Shown one piece after another: positions 44,287 to 54,396 of a stretch of 64,000 nt of DNA (position 1 is its first letter; the number at the start of each line of letters is the position of its first letter). Both the position numbers and the translations under genes were made by a program. The notes under the pieces are model-generated. The model was not told the origin of the DNA and did not search any database. It worked only from the letters and a program-made list of their open reading frames with translations. The stretch spans positions 248,001 to 312,000 of the forward strand of contig NZ_BMLK01000001.1 in the NCBI RefSeq assembly GCF_014645195.1, written 5' to 3'. Source of the DNA: Novosphingobium indicum. GTDB taxonomy: Bacteria; Pseudomonadota; Alphaproteobacteria; Sphingomonadales; Sphingomonadaceae.

Positions 44287-45570
44287 ATGGACAAGATCAT
44301 TATCGAAGGCGGAAAACGTCTTTCGGGCACTATCCCCGTTTCGGGCGCAAAAAATGCAGCACTCACCCTGTTGCCCTGTGCCTTGCTGACCGACGAGCCG
44401 CTGACTCTGCGCAATCTGCCGCGTCTGGCCGACATCGACGGCTTCCAGCACCTGATGAATCAGTTCGGCATCTCGACAATGATTGCGGGAAGCCGGCCCG
44501 AGGATTTCGGCCGGGTGATGACGCTTCAGGCGACGCGCATCACCAGCTCGGTCGCTCCGTACGATCTCGTGCGCAAGATGCGTGCATCGATTCTCGTACT
44601 CGGCCCGATGCTGGCGCGCATGGGCGAAGCGACCGTCTCGCTGCCCGGCGGCTGCGCTATCGGCAACCGGCCGATCGACCTTCACCTCAAGGCGCTTGAG
44701 GCGCTGGGCGCGCAGATCGAACTTGCTGCTGGCTATGTCCGTGCGATTGCGCCGGATGGTGGTTTGCCTGGGGGACGGTATTCCTTCCCGGTGGTGTCCG
44801 TGGGCGCGACCGAGAATGCGCTGATGGCGGCCGTCACGGCCCGCGGCAAGTCAACGCTTCACAATGCCGCGCGCGAGCCGGAAATCGTCGACTTATGCAA
44901 GCTGCTCGTCGCGATGGGGGCCGAGATCGAGGGCATCGGCACGTCCGATCTGGTGATCCATGGCGTTCCGCGTCTCCACGGGGCGACCTACATGGTCATG
45001 CCCGACCGTATCGAGGCCGGTTCCTATGCTTGCGCCGCAGCCATTACCGGCGGTGAAGTGACGCTGAAAGGCGCGCGGATCGAGGAAATGGAAGCCACGG
45101 TCCAGGCGCTGCGCGATGCAGGGGTTGCCATCGAGCCGGTTGCGGGAGGCCTGAAGGTGGCGTCCGACGGTAAGCTGCGTCCGGTGACGCTTTCGACTGC
45201 GCCCTATCCGGGCTTTGCCACCGACATGCAGGCCCAACTTATGGCGCTGGTCTGCCGGGCAGAGGGCTCGAGCGTGCTGACCGAGACGATTTTCGAGAAT
45301 CGCTACATGCATGTGCCCGAACTCAACCGCATGGGCGCGCGTATCGAGACCAAGGGGCGCACCGCCATCGTCCACGGCGTCGAAAAACTCACCGGCGCCG
45401 AAGTCATGGCTACCGACCTGCGGGCCTCGATGAGCCTCGTGATCGCGGGCCTTGCTGCCGAGGGCGAGACTCAGGTTCATCGCCTTTACCATCTCGACCG
45501 CGGCTATGAACGGCTCGAGGAAAAGCTGGCGCTGGTCGGCGCGCAGATCGAACGGGTCGGCAGCGACTGA
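44287..45570 (+). CDS. murA: UDP-N-acetylglucosamine 1-carboxyvinyltransferase
   Basis: First committed step of peptidoglycan synthesis, transferring enolpyruvate to UDP-GlcNAc; target of fosfomycin. The 427-residue product starts [20 protein letters not shown]. The fosfomycin-reactive cysteine is Cys123 in [19 protein letters not shown], so sensitivity is expected. Other marks are [26 protein letters not shown] [16 protein letters not shown] and [16 protein letters not shown]. All family motifs are intact. Confidence 0.97.
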   Translation: MDKIIIEGGKRLSGTIPVSGAKNAALTLLPCALLTDEPLTLRNLPRLADIDGFQHLMNQFGISTMIAGSRPEDFGRVMTLQATRITSSVAPYDLVRKMRASILVLGPMLARMGEATVSLPGGCAIGNRPIDLHLKALEALGAQIELAAGYVRAIAPDGGLPGGRYSFPVVSVGATENALMAAVTARGKSTLHNAAREPEIVDLCKLLVAMGAEIEGIGTSDLVIHGVPRLHGATYMVMPDRIEAGSYACAAAITGGEVTLKGARIEEMEATVQALRDAGVAIEPVAGGLKVASDGKLRPVTLSTAPYPGFATDMQAQLMALVCRAEGSSVLTETIFENRYMHVPELNRMGARIETKGRTAIVHGVEKLTGAEVMATDLRASMSLVIAGLAAEGETQVHRLYHLDRGYERLEEKLALVGAQIERVGSD

Positions 45571-45638
45571 GGAAACTCTGAGAGGACCCGTGCGTTTCTC
45601 CTCCGTAACCCAATTTTGGAGTCTGGAGGAGTTTGGAC

Positions 45639-45854
45639 ATGGGCCTGATCAAGATGGCCGCCGCCGGTGCCGCCGGCTACGCGCTCTACAAGTATGCGAC
45701 CAACAAGGAAGCCAAGGCCGCGCATGCCGGAGACGGACAGCGCGTGCGCGATGCTGGTCCCGAAAACATGCAGGACAAGCCTGTTCGCTGGTCGAAGACC
45801 GATGAAGCGATCGATGAGAGTTTCCCGGCGAGCGACCCGCCGGCGACGTACTGA
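45639..45854 (+). CDS. Small protein with DESFPASDPPA tail
   Basis: 71 residues from ATG 45639, which has GGAGGAG 8 bp upstream. The N-terminus is hydrophobic (MGLIKMAAAGAAGYALYKYA) and may touch the membrane. The C-terminus DEAIDESFPASDPPATY is a conserved motif shared by many small bacterial proteins of unknown function. It lies just after murA and may be cotranscribed with it. Confidence 0.78.
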   Translation: MGLIKMAAAGAAGYALYKYATNKEAKAAHAGDGQRVRDAGPENMQDKPVRWSKTDEAIDESFPASDPPATY

Positions 45855-45921
45855 CAGGACGCTGGTCTTTGCGAAGGGAGTGGTTCCGCAACGCGGAGCC
45901 GCTCCCTTCGTCGTGTCGGCG

Positions 45922-46149
45922 CTAGAGCCGTGACGCCAGCCATACCCGGATGGCGCTGGCCAGCCCGGGCGGGACTTCGGCTTCAAGCCGTTCAGCATCG
46001 ATTCGCGCCACGATGGCGTTGAGCGGCACGCCTTCGCGCGCCGCTGCGACCTTCAGCATGTCCCAGAACACGGGTTCGAGGCTGATCGATGTCTTATGTC
46101 CCGCGATCTCGACCGAACGTTTCACCGGCGGGTGATAGAGTGTGCTCAT
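45922..46149 (-). CDS. Ribbon-helix-helix domain protein (RHH_4)
   Basis: A 75-residue protein fitting the RHH_4 family (PF13467-type): a short beta segment KRSVEIAGHKTSISLEPVFW followed by two helices with LKVAAAREGVPLNAIVARID. Ribbon-helix-helix proteins usually bind DNA as dimers. No toxin partner is adjacent, so an antitoxin role is unlikely. It is followed by phbB upstream on the same strand. Target unknown. Confidence 0.8.
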   Translation of the reverse strand: MSTLYHPPVKRSVEIAGHKTSISLEPVFWDMLKVAAAREGVPLNAIVARIDAERLEAEVPPGLASAIRVWLASRL

Positions 46150-46210
46150 GGCACGAAGGTAGCGCGATGTTCAGCGCCTGAACATCGCGCCATGCCTTCT
46201 CTGGCCGGCA

Positions 46211-46933
46211 TCAGTACATGTGCTGGCCGCCGTTGATGCTCATCGTCGAGCCGGTCACGAAAGCCGCATTTTCCGAGCACAGGAAAGCGACGCCGCGGGC
46301 GATCTCGTAAGCATGGCCGAGGCGGCCCACCGGGATCTTGGCGACGATCTTTTCCAGCACCGGTTCGGGCACCGCCGCGACCATGTCGGTATCGATATAC
46401 CCCGGTGCGATGGCGTTCACTGTCACTCCGAACTTGGCGCCTTCCTGCGCCAGTGCCTTGGTGAAGCCGTGAATGCCGGACTTCGCAGCCGCATAGTTCA
46501 CCTGACCGTATTGGCCGGCCTGGCCGTTGATCGAGCCGATGTTGACCACGCGGCCCCACTTGCGTTCACGCATGCCGGGGAAGCAGGCCTTGGCCATGTT
46601 GAAGCAGCCGCCGAGGTTGATTCGCATCACCTCGTTCCAGTCTTCGAAGCTCATCTTGTGGAGCACGCCGTCGCGGGTGATGCCCGCGTTGTTGACGACG
46701 ATGTCGACCGGCCCGACCTCCTCGGCCACCCGCGCACACCCTTCGAGCGTCGCTTCGTGATCGCCGACGTCCCACTTGTAGGCGGGAATGCCCGTGGCCG
46801 CCGTAAAGGCCTTGGCCTTTTCGTCGTTGCCGCCGTAATTCGCGACGACGGTGTGACCTCTGTCTTTCAGGGCCAGCGAAATGGCTTCACCAATACCCCT
46901 GGTCCCACCGGTAACAATTGCAACGCGCGCCAT
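46211..46933 (-). CDS. phbB: Acetoacetyl-CoA reductase
   Basis: SDR enzyme reducing acetoacetyl-CoA to (R)-3-hydroxybutyryl-CoA with NADPH for polyhydroxyalkanoate synthesis. ATG 46933 gives 240 residues starting MARVAIVTGGTRGIGEAIS. The catalytic set is Ser134, Tyr147 and Lys151 (NIGSINGQAGQYGQVNYAAA, then KSG). GYIDTDMVAAVPEPV and SINGGQHMY at the end are typical of PhbB. No phaA or phaC is next to it. A few other SDRs share these features, but the C-terminal QHMY strongly favours PhbB. Confidence 0.95.
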   Translation of the reverse strand: MARVAIVTGGTRGIGEAISLALKDRGHTVVANYGGNDEKAKAFTAATGIPAYKWDVGDHEATLEGCARVAEEVGPVDIVVNNAGITRDGVLHKMSFEDWNEVMRINLGGCFNMAKACFPGMRERKWGRVVNIGSINGQAGQYGQVNYAAAKSGIHGFTKALAQEGAKFGVTVNAIAPGYIDTDMVAAVPEPVLEKIVAKIPVGRLGHAYEIARGVAFLCSENAAFVTGSTMSINGGQHMY

Positions 46934-47071
46934 ATCGAGCCTCTCGCTTGTGTGCATCCACCAGGCACAGTGCTAGGAAATGCCAAGTAATTGAGCAAGG
47001 CCGCTGAAGCGCTATTCGATGGCTATTCGGTGCAGACTGCGTTGATTTTCCTGCAAGGCGCCTTGCCGGAA

Positions 47072-47794
47072 TCAGAAGTTGAACTGGGTCCCCACATAGA
47101 CGGCCTGGCTGTCCTGCCTGCCGTCGGTCAGCGGCAACAGGCGCTCGCGGTCCTGCGAATAGCGTACGCCTGCCGTGACATTCAGATTGTCGGTCACGCG
47201 ATAGGCGCCGCTCAGGTCAACTTCGCCTGCATCTCCGGCAAAGGTGCGCGGCGCCCGGCCCGGCGCGCGCTTCTCGTCAATCGAAAGCCGCGTGCTGAAG
47301 CGCGGGTTGTCCGTGGCTGCCGGGCTGGGCTGCAGGCTGAACTTCTTGAGTTCGGGTGCGTCCGCCAGCGACTTGTTGTTCGGTGTCTGCGGAACGAGGT
47401 CCTGCGCGAAGTTCTGGTAGCCGCGCGAGACGCCCAGGTTGAATGCCGTTTGCGGAATGCGCAGCCGGCCGGGTTCGCTCGCATTCTTCGCGACTTCGCT
47501 CGTGCCGTGGACGATGATCGCCTTCGCCGCTTCGGGATCGACGCGCACGGCCACGGTTACGGACCGTTCGGGGCGATTCGGCGTCCCCGCCGGCGTGAAC
47601 GGAAAACGCTCGCCCTTTGCCAGCGATCGCATGGCGATGACCCGGGTCAGGTTTTCGGGTGAGGCTTCGGGATCGAGAGAATCGATGGGAGCGCTTCGCC
47701 CTGTCAGGGTCGCGAATGTCGAGGAAAACGCCATGACAGCGCTGGGGAGCGCAAGCACTCCGACGCTGGCGGCGATCATTACACCGGCCTTCAT
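47072..47794 (-). CDS. Exported protein with outer-membrane-like C-terminus
   Basis: Unrecognised protein, about 240 residues from ATG 47794, which has GAGAGG just upstream and begins a signal peptide (MKAGVMIAASVGVLALPSAVMA). The frame stays open to 47908, but those 38 codons are poorer in GC-ending codons. The middle (about 30-180) is Pro/Arg/Glu-rich without a recognised domain. The last 55 residues (VDLSGAYRVTDNLNVTAGVR and QDSQAVYVGTQFNF) alternate like beta strands and end in Phe, as in outer-membrane proteins, but are too few for a full barrel. Confidence 0.6.
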   Translation of the reverse strand: MKAGVMIAASVGVLALPSAVMAFSSTFATLTGRSAPIDSLDPEASPENLTRVIAMRSLAKGERFPFTPAGTPNRPERSVTVAVRVDPEAAKAIIVHGTSEVAKNASEPGRLRIPQTAFNLGVSRGYQNFAQDLVPQTPNNKSLADAPELKKFSLQPSPAATDNPRFSTRLSIDEKRAPGRAPRTFAGDAGEVDLSGAYRVTDNLNVTAGVRYSQDRERLLPLTDGRQDSQAVYVGTQFNF

Positions 47795-48119
47795 GCTGCC
47801 TCTCGACGCAATTGCGCCCTCCGAAACCATGGTCCAGCCCTGTTGCCCGTCAAATCCATCCGCTGCAGTGCGCACTTCAGGTGCCTGCGGCAGGCCACGT
47901 ATCTTCATCCTGCGATATTAACATAGCCTGATCGTGCAGGCGAGAGAGTGGTCGGTCGGGGGTAGGTCGGCCCTGCCCATCCCGATGTTCAGCGGCGGTT
48001 TAGGGTGGACGGGCGAGGAACGCGCACTTGCCGCCCCGGCAGTGGCGGTTATAGAGGCGAGTGAAGGCAGGTGCCGGTTTCCGGTTCCCGCCAGACAAGA
48101 TCAGGAACTGGGAACGACA
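47795..48119. other. 325-bp divergent spacer
   Basis: Separates the exported-protein gene (-) from the DUF3576 gene (+). The left part could be extra N-terminal coding sequence of the - strand gene (open to 47908). The right part holds the promoter candidate at 48028-48055. I see no repeats or RNA gene in it. Confidence 0.5.
48028..48055 (+). promoter_or_regulatory. Candidate sigma-70 promoter for DUF3576-leuS operon
   Basis: TTGCCG (48028-48033) and TATAGA (48050-48055) are 16 bp apart, 65 bp before the DUF3576 ATG. It is the best-matching pair in the spacer, but not tested. Confidence 0.5.
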
Positions 48120-48584
48120 ATGACAGGCAGCACCGATACCGGCTTTTTCACCGCGCGCTCGCTGGTCACCACGGCCGTCTGTGCCACGGCGGCGCTCGCA
48201 CTGGCCGGTTGCGGCGGCAAGAAGCAGACGGGCGCGGTCATGGCACCCTCGCAGGTGACCACGATCGGCGTGAACAGCTACCTATGGCGTGCCAGCCTCG
48301 ACACGCTTTCGTTCATGCCGCTGCTCCAGTCGGACAGCGCCGGTGGTGTCATCGTCACCGACTGGTACACCAATCCCAAGGATCCGGGCGAACGCGTGAA
48401 GATTTCGGTGCTGATCCTCGATCAGGATCTGCGGGCCGACGCCCTCAAGGTGACGGCCGTGCGCGAAGTGGCGCAGGGCGGCGGCTGGACGCCGGCGCCG
48501 GTTCAGGCCGCGACCGTGCAGAAGCTCGAAGACATCATCCTGACCCGCGCGCGCGATCTGCGTCGCAACTCGATGGGTGGCTGA
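48120..48584 (+). CDS. DUF3576-family lipoprotein
   Basis: 154 residues from ATG 48120; longer in-frame sequence upstream is outside the promoter-proximal region and lacks a signal. The signal peptide and lipobox (TAALALAGC) are followed by the DUF3576 core: IGVNSYLWRASLDTLSFMPL, SAGGVIVTDWYTNP, ERVKISVLILDQDLRADALK. It lies 59 bp before leuS, then lptE and holA, a conserved alphaproteobacterial cluster tied to the cell envelope. Function unknown. Confidence 0.9.
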   Translation: MTGSTDTGFFTARSLVTTAVCATAALALAGCGGKKQTGAVMAPSQVTTIGVNSYLWRASLDTLSFMPLLQSDSAGGVIVTDWYTNPKDPGERVKISVLILDQDLRADALKVTAVREVAQGGGWTPAPVQAATVQKLEDIILTRARDLRRNSMGG

Positions 48585-48643
48585 TCCCACGCCGGGTTTA
48601 TCCATTTGGCGGGCAGGGAAGGCCCGCAGGAGACTAGACTGAC

Positions 48644-51199
48644 ATGAGTGAGCGGTTCGATCCGGCTCAGGCGGACACGCGCTGGCAGGCTGCGTGGGAC
48701 GATGCGCAATGCTTCAAGGCGGACGATTCGAGCGCGAAGCCGCGCAGCTACGTCCTCGAGATGTTCCCCTATCCTTCGGGGCGCATCCACATCGGCCACG
48801 TGCGCAATTACACGATGGGTGACGTGCTCGCGCGCTACAAGCGGATGAAGGGCTTCGAGGTCCTGCACCCGATGGGTTGGGATGCCTTCGGTATGCCCGC
48901 CGAGAACGCCGCCATGGAAAAGGGTGTGCACCCGGGAGGCTGGACGCGTGAGAACATCGCCAACATGAAGGCGCAGCTCAAGCGCCTTGGTTTCGCGCTC
49001 GACTGGAGCCGCGAACTCGCCACCTGCGAGCCGGAGTACTACGGCCACGAACAGGCGCTGTTCCTCGATCTCTACGAAGGCAGTCTCGTCTACCGCAAGG
49101 AATCGGCGGTCAACTGGGACCCGGTCGACCAGACCGTGCTTGCCAATGAGCAGGTGATCGACGGGCGAGGCTGGCGCTCGGGCGCGCTGGTCGAGAAGCG
49201 CAAGCTCTCGCAGTGGTTCCTCAAGATCACCGATTTCGCCGAGGAACTGCTCGAAGGTCTGGGGTCGCTCGACAAGTGGCCGGAAAAGGTCCGGACCATG
49301 CAGGAAAACTGGATCGGCAAGAGTCAGGGCCTGCAGTTCCGCTTCAAACCGGCCAACTTCGATTCGGAAATCGAAGTCTATTCGACCCGCCCGGACACGA
49401 TCTTTGGCGCCAGCTTCGTAGCCGTGGCTGCGGAACACCCGGTGGCGCAGCAGGTTGCGGCGAAGTCCGCCGAAGCGCAGGCATTCATTGAGGAGTGCAA
49501 GCGCGGGGGCACCACCGCGGCTGAGCTGGAGACGGCAGAAAAGCTCGGTTTCGATACCGGTTTCAAGGTGCGGCATCCGTTCACCGGCGCCGAATTGCCG
49601 GTCTACATCGCCAACTTCGTGCTGATGGAATACGGCACCGGCGCGGTCATGGCCGTTCCCGGTCACGACCAGCGCGACTTCGAATTCGCCACAAAGTACG
49701 AGCTGCCGATCCTGCGCGTCGTCGCCGCCAGCGCAGACGATGCCGACAAGCCCTTCGAAGGTGAAGCGGAAGCCGGTGACGGCGTCTGCGTCCATTCGGA
49801 CTTCCTAAACGGCATGAGCGTCGAGGAGGCCAAGGCCGAGGTAATCTCGCGTGCCGAAAGCGAGGGCTGGGGCGAAGGCAAGACGGTCTGGCGGCTGCGC
49901 GACTGGGGCGTTTCGCGCCAGCGCTACTGGGGTACGCCGATCCCGTTCATCCACTGCGAAGTCTGCGGCGTCGTGCCGGTGCCCAAGAAGCAGCTTCCGG
50001 TCACGCTGCCCGAGGACGTCGATTTCTCGGTCCCCGGCAATCCGCTGGCGCGTCACCCGACCTGGAAGCATGTCGACTGTCCCCAGTGCGGCAAGCCCGC
50101 CCGACGCGAGACCGACACGCTCGATACCTTCGTCGACAGCTCGTGGTATTTCCTGCGTTTCGCCAGCCAGCCCAAGGATCGTCCTTTCGACCCGGCGCAG
50201 ATCGCGCAGTGGCTGCCGGTCGAACAGTATATCGGCGGCATCGAGCACGCGATCCTGCACTTGCTCTACGCCCGCTTCTGGACACGCGCGCTCGCCCATA
50301 TCGGCAAGATCGAGGTGAAGGAGCCTTTCGGGAGCCTGTTCACGCAGGGCATGGTCACGCATGAGACATATCAGAGGATTGTCCAACTCCCGCCACAAAA
50401 GGACACGCCGCCAGAGATGGCTAGAGTCCTCGGCGCGTATCTAGCACCAGACGAAATAGAGCGCCGTGACGGAGGTGTTTTCGCTAAGGACGACGGTGGC
50501 GAAGTCGAGGTTGGCCGCGTCATCAAGATGTCGAAGTCGAAGAAGAACGTGGTCGATCCCGACGAGATCGTCGCGACCTACGGCGCCGACGCGATCCGCT
50601 GGTTCATGCTTTCCGACAGCCCGCCCGAGCGCGACCTGCCCTGGTCCGAGGCCGGGATCGAAGGCTGCGCCCGCTTTGTGCAGCGTCTGTGGCGTCTTTT
50701 CGGGCAGTACGATGCGTCTGCCGAAGGCGAAGACAAGGCCATCGACCGCAAGGCGCACCAGGCCGTGGCGGCCGTGGCCGAAGACATCGAATCGCTCGGC
50801 TTCAACAAGGCCGTGGCGCGCATCTACGAGCTGACCGGCGCAGTCGAGAAGGCGAAGCCGTCCGCCAGCCGTTCGGCTGCGATCCGCACGCTGCTTTTGC
50901 TGATCGCGCCGATGATGCCGCACCTTGCCGAAGAGGCTTACGCGACCTTCGGCGAGGGTCTGGTCGCCGATGCCGCTTGGCCCGAAGTCGATCCCGCGCT
51001 GCTCGTCGAGGACGAAGTGACCATCGCCGTACAGGTCAAGGGCAAACTTCGCGATACCCTGACGGTCGCCAAGGGCACTGCGAAGGAAGAGCTGGAGGCG
51101 CTTGCCCTCGCCAGCGAGAAGGTGCAGCGTGCTCTGGATGGAGCCGAAATCCGCAAGGTAATCGTCGTGCCCGACCGTCTTGTGAACCTCGTCGCGTGA
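48644..51199 (+). CDS. leuS: Leucyl-tRNA synthetase
   Basis: Class I synthetase, 851 residues. HIGH is at 49-52 ([12 protein letters not shown]) and KMSKS at 628-632. The CP1 editing domain (about 225-415) includes [20 protein letters not shown] and [17 protein letters not shown]. The segment at about 575-610, just before KMSKS, is richer in A/T-ending and rare codons (AGG, AGA, CTA, ATA) than the rest and does not look like the usual family sequence. AGGAG precedes the ATG. Its stop overlaps the lptE GTG. Confidence 0.98.
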   Translation: MSERFDPAQADTRWQAAWDDAQCFKADDSSAKPRSYVLEMFPYPSGRIHIGHVRNYTMGDVLARYKRMKGFEVLHPMGWDAFGMPAENAAMEKGVHPGGWTRENIANMKAQLKRLGFALDWSRELATCEPEYYGHEQALFLDLYEGSLVYRKESAVNWDPVDQTVLANEQVIDGRGWRSGALVEKRKLSQWFLKITDFAEELLEGLGSLDKWPEKVRTMQENWIGKSQGLQFRFKPANFDSEIEVYSTRPDTIFGASFVAVAAEHPVAQQVAAKSAEAQAFIEECKRGGTTAAELETAEKLGFDTGFKVRHPFTGAELPVYIANFVLMEYGTGAVMAVPGHDQRDFEFATKYELPILRVVAASADDADKPFEGEAEAGDGVCVHSDFLNGMSVEEAKAEVISRAESEGWGEGKTVWRLRDWGVSRQRYWGTPIPFIHCEVCGVVPVPKKQLPVTLPEDVDFSVPGNPLARHPTWKHVDCPQCGKPARRETDTLDTFVDSSWYFLRFASQPKDRPFDPAQIAQWLPVEQYIGGIEHAILHLLYARFWTRALAHIGKIEVKEPFGSLFTQGMVTHETYQRIVQLPPQKDTPPEMARVLGAYLAPDEIERRDGGVFAKDDGGEVEVGRVIKMSKSKKNVVDPDEIVATYGADAIRWFMLSDSPPERDLPWSEAGIEGCARFVQRLWRLFGQYDASAEGEDKAIDRKAHQAVAAVAEDIESLGFNKAVARIYELTGAVEKAKPSASRSAAIRTLLLLIAPMMPHLAEEAYATFGEGLVADAAWPEVDPALLVEDEVTIAVQVKGKLRDTLTVAKGTAKEELEALALASEKVQRALDGAEIRKVIVVPDRLVNLVA

Positions 51200-51693
51200 G
51201 AGTGCTGATCGCCTTTGCTGCTGCCTTGGCGCTGGCTGGCTGCGGCCTGCAGCCAATGTACGCGGGCGGCGGTAGCGGCAAGGTGGCGCGCGGGCTTTCC
51301 GATGTGCAGGTTTCCGCTATCGAGGGGCGGGCCGGGTGGCTTGTCCGCAACGCGCTGCTGGACCGGCTGGGCTCGGATGGCAGCGGATCTTCCGCCCGCT
51401 ATCGTCTCGACGTGCGCCTCGACGACAATCTGGAAGGCTTTGCGCTGCTCTCGGACGATACCATCGGCCGCGAACGGCGCACCCTGCGTGCCCGCTACCA
51501 GCTCGTCGACCTTTCGAGCGGGGACGTGGTGTTGGATGCTACCGCTGGTTCGGATGCAGGTATCGATGTTGTCTCGTCGGACTATGCAACGATCGCCGCG
51601 GAACAGACGGCTCTGGAAAATCTCTCCAAGGATGTCGCGAGCCGCATCGTTACCAGCATTGCCTTGCGCCTTCGTGGCGATACGGCCCAGTGA
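51196..51693 (+). CDS. lptE: LPS-assembly lipoprotein LptE
   Basis: Outer-membrane lipoprotein that plugs LptD and helps insert LPS. GTG 51196 overlaps the leuS stop (GTGA) and gives 165 residues. The signal peptide ends in the lipobox LALAGC followed by [10 protein letters not shown], the classic alphaproteobacterial LptE (RlpB) start. The mature domain is a small alpha/beta fold with [20 protein letters not shown]. The leuS-lptE-holA order is widely conserved. Confidence 0.92.
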   Translation: MRVLIAFAAALALAGCGLQPMYAGGGSGKVARGLSDVQVSAIEGRAGWLVRNALLDRLGSDGSGSSARYRLDVRLDDNLEGFALLSDDTIGRERRTLRARYQLVDLSSGDVVLDATAGSDAGIDVVSSDYATIAAEQTALENLSKDVASRIVTSIALRLRGDTAQ

Positions 51694-51725
51694 ACGGATG
51701 ATCCCGTGACCGGGTCCGAGGCATT

Positions 51726-52772
51726 GTGAAGGCGACTCAGAAGGATTTCGGCGGAATAGCAGCCCGCGCCGCGCAAGAGGCGAAAGTCTTCTTCTTCTGC
51801 GGCCCGGATGAAGCTGGCGCAAGCGATGCAGCGGCGCGAATCGTCTCGCTCCTCTCCGATCCGGGTGAGCGGGTCGAAATGGCCGGTGCGGAATTGCGCA
51901 AGGACCCGGTCAGGCTCGGCGACGAAGCCCGCTCAAATTCGCTTTTCGGCGGCACGCGGCACATCTGGATCCGCGCCCAGGGCGACGAGGCCCACGATGC
52001 CGTCTCTCTGCTGCTCGAGAATGCCGTGGAGGCCTGTCCGGTCCTGATCGTGGCTACGGGTGCGACGGACAAGTCGCGTACGGCCAAGCTGCTTGCGAAC
52101 CGACCGGATGGCCTTGTGGCGATGTTCTATCCGCCCGATCTCGGTTCGGTCACGGCTTCAGTCCGCACGATGGCAAACGCCGCAGGCCTGAAGCTCGGCA
52201 GCGAGATTGCCGAGCGCATTGCGCGCGCCTCCGGCCTCGATACACGCCTGGCGCGCTCCGAAGTCACCAAGCTGGCGCTCTATCTCGACGCCTCCCCGGA
52301 AACGCCGCGTCCGGTATCGGCCGCAGACCTCGATGCGGTTGGCGCGCAGACCGAGGATGATGGCTTCACGCCGCTGGTCGACGCGGTTCTGGGCGGACGG
52401 CGCGAGGCTGTCGGTCCTGAACTCAAGCGTATGCGCGAGCTGGGGCTCAATCCGGTAGGCCTGCTGCTGGCGTTCGAGCGGCGGGTGGCGCAACTTGCTG
52501 CTCTCAACGCCCGGCTTGGACGAAATCCCGATGTCGGAGGTTTTCTGAAAGCAGAAGCAGGCGCGCGCCGCATCTTCTGGAAAGATCAGCCGGCCCTTGC
52601 CGTTCAGCTCAAGAATTGGCGTGGCCCGCGGTTGGAACGACTCGTCGCAAGGCTTGTTGCCTTACACCAGTCACTTATGACCAATAGTCAGGACGCCGAA
52701 CTGCTTCTGGCAGATGGTTTGTTGACGATTAGCCGCATTGCCTGTTCCAAAGTTAAACAGCCGTCAAAATGA
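51726..52772 (+). CDS. holA: DNA polymerase III delta subunit
   Basis: Clamp-loader subunit that opens the beta sliding clamp. 348 residues from GTG 51726 (MKATQKDFGGIAARAAQEAK). Sequence agrees with HolA: VFFFCGPDEAGASDAAARIV near the start, the RecA-like domain LIVATGATDKSRTAKLLA, and the C-terminal helical domain with GRREAVGPELKRMRELGLNP and DAELLLADGLLTIS. Third gene of the leuS-lptE-holA run. Confidence 0.94.
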   Translation: MKATQKDFGGIAARAAQEAKVFFFCGPDEAGASDAAARIVSLLSDPGERVEMAGAELRKDPVRLGDEARSNSLFGGTRHIWIRAQGDEAHDAVSLLLENAVEACPVLIVATGATDKSRTAKLLANRPDGLVAMFYPPDLGSVTASVRTMANAAGLKLGSEIAERIARASGLDTRLARSEVTKLALYLDASPETPRPVSAADLDAVGAQTEDDGFTPLVDAVLGGRREAVGPELKRMRELGLNPVGLLLAFERRVAQLAALNARLGRNPDVGGFLKAEAGARRIFWKDQPALAVQLKNWRGPRLERLVARLVALHQSLMTNSQDAELLLADGLLTISRIACSKVKQPSK

Positions 52773-52796
52773 ACAGGGATTGATAATATTTTGCGG

Positions 52797-52826
52797 TTGC
52801 CCGTTCGAACCATCGGTGCATATACC
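52797..52826 (+). promoter_or_regulatory. Candidate promoter for glycosylphosphotransferase gene
   Basis: TTGCCC (52797-52802) and TATACC (52821-52826) are 18 bp apart in an AT-rich stretch between holA and the sugar transferase gene. It would give a start about 50-60 bp before the ATG. Confidence 0.45.
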
Positions 52827-52886
52827 TTTTGCACTGCAGCATGAAGCAGCTGTTGCGTATGGTGCAGTAGTCCTGGCTTGGGGGTA

Positions 52887-54323
52887 ATGGCCACGACCAT
52901 GAGTACGGGGAGTACAAAGCCGATGAACGCGCCGTTTGCCGCGCGTCCGCTTGTAGCGGACGCGCCTCACGTCGATGATCTTCTTGTTGCGCCGTCTCGT
53001 GAAAAGCGCCGTCTACAGTGCTATCTGGCGCTGCTGGTCGGCGATATTATTTCCGTTATTCTCGGTTTTTCTGTCGTCGGATATGTTTTTGCTGCTCGCG
53101 AAGGCGTGGCCGACTCGCTGGTCCACGCGCAGCTGATCCTGCCGATATTCCTGACTCTGGCACTCTACAACGGCGCCTATTCGATCGATGCGCTGCGCGA
53201 AGCGTGGACAGGCATATTCCGGGCCATGCTTGCGGTCGTCATTGCCATGGCGGTGGTCGTGTTCGTCCAGTTCCTCATCAAGCCGGGTACGGATTTCTCC
53301 CGCTCGGTTTTCAATGGCGGCGCGCTTGCGGCCATGCTCCTTATGGCTTGGACGCGCCTGCAGTTGCGCAGTTTCGTGCGGTGGCGCTGCGGGGCCAGCG
53401 TGATCAACGAACTGATCATCGACGACGGTGGTCCGCAAGTGAACATGCGGGGTGCCATTCGTATTTCCGCCGCCGCCATGGAATTGAAGCCCGATCTGAA
53501 GGACCCGGATGCGCTCGACCGTCTCGGGCTGATCCTGCGCAATATAGACCGTGTGATCGTCAGTTGTCCGGGCGGCAGGCGTGCTGAGTGGGCCATGATG
53601 CTCAAGGGCGCCAACGTCGACGGCGAAGTGCTCGACGACGAGGTTGCGCGGCTCGGCGCCCAGGGCGCGCGCGTGGTCGGCAAGCATGGCCTTCTGCTCG
53701 TTTCGGCAGGGCCGCTCGGTATGCGTGACCGCGCCATCAAGCGGCTGTTCGACGTTACCTTCGCCGGTTCCGCGATCATCGCGCTGTCGCCGCTGCTCAT
53801 TGCGGTGGCTCTGGCGGTGAAGCTGCAGGACGGCGGTCCCGTGTTCTTCATGCAAAAGCGCATGGGCCGCGGCAACCGGTTCTTCAACATGTACAAGTTC
53901 CGGTCGATGACGCAGTCCCTGTGCGACAAGGACGGCAACCAGTCGGCTTCGAAGAACGACCAGCGCATCACCAGGGTGGGGCGTTTCATTCGCGGCACCA
54001 GCATCGACGAACTGCCGCAGCTCTTCAACGTGCTGCTTGGCGACATGAGTCTTGTCGGGCCGCGTCCGCATGCGACGGGTTCGCTGGCGGGTGACAAGCT
54101 GTTCTGGGAAGTCGACCTGCGCTACTGGCAGCGCCACTGCCTCAAGCCCGGCCTGAGCGGTCTGGCGCAGATCCGTGGCTATCGCGGTGCGACGGACCAC
54201 GAATCCGATCTGGTCAACCGCCTCCAGTCCGACCTCGAATACCTTGAGGGCTGGACGATCATGCGCGACATCAAGATCATCTTCCTGACGCTGCGCGTCC
54301 TTGTCCACGACCGCGCATTCTGA
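52887..54323 (+). CDS. Polyprenyl glycosylphosphotransferase (exopolysaccharide initiation)
   Basis: Membrane enzyme of the WcaJ/GumD/ExoY type that transfers a sugar-1-phosphate to undecaprenyl phosphate to start exopolysaccharide synthesis. 478 residues from ATG 52887; ATGs at 52899 and 52923 are alternatives, the last having GGGGAG 10 bp upstream. The N-terminal half has four membrane helices (about 45-170) and a nucleotide-binding-like domain. The C-terminal sugar transferase domain (about 285-475) shows KRLFDVTFAGSAIIALSPLL, YKFRSMT, RGTSIDELPQLFNVLLGDMS and LVGPRPH. It stands alone here; galU supplies UDP-glucose from another site. Confidence 0.93.
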   Translation: MATTMSTGSTKPMNAPFAARPLVADAPHVDDLLVAPSREKRRLQCYLALLVGDIISVILGFSVVGYVFAAREGVADSLVHAQLILPIFLTLALYNGAYSIDALREAWTGIFRAMLAVVIAMAVVVFVQFLIKPGTDFSRSVFNGGALAAMLLMAWTRLQLRSFVRWRCGASVINELIIDDGGPQVNMRGAIRISAAAMELKPDLKDPDALDRLGLILRNIDRVIVSCPGGRRAEWAMMLKGANVDGEVLDDEVARLGAQGARVVGKHGLLLVSAGPLGMRDRAIKRLFDVTFAGSAIIALSPLLIAVALAVKLQDGGPVFFMQKRMGRGNRFFNMYKFRSMTQSLCDKDGNQSASKNDQRITRVGRFIRGTSIDELPQLFNVLLGDMSLVGPRPHATGSLAGDKLFWEVDLRYWQRHCLKPGLSGLAQIRGYRGATDHESDLVNRLQSDLEYLEGWTIMRDIKIIFLTLRVLVHDRAF

Positions 54324-54396
54324 TCGGTAGACGCCCGGCAAGGCGATAAACGCCAGCCGGCCAGCTCCTTCTCTCAAGCTGGTGGCCTGAGCTTTC

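Noticed and set aside
45922..46149. Type II antitoxin (ribbon-helix-helix).
   Set aside because: No adjacent toxin-sized gene; RHH_4 proteins often stand alone.
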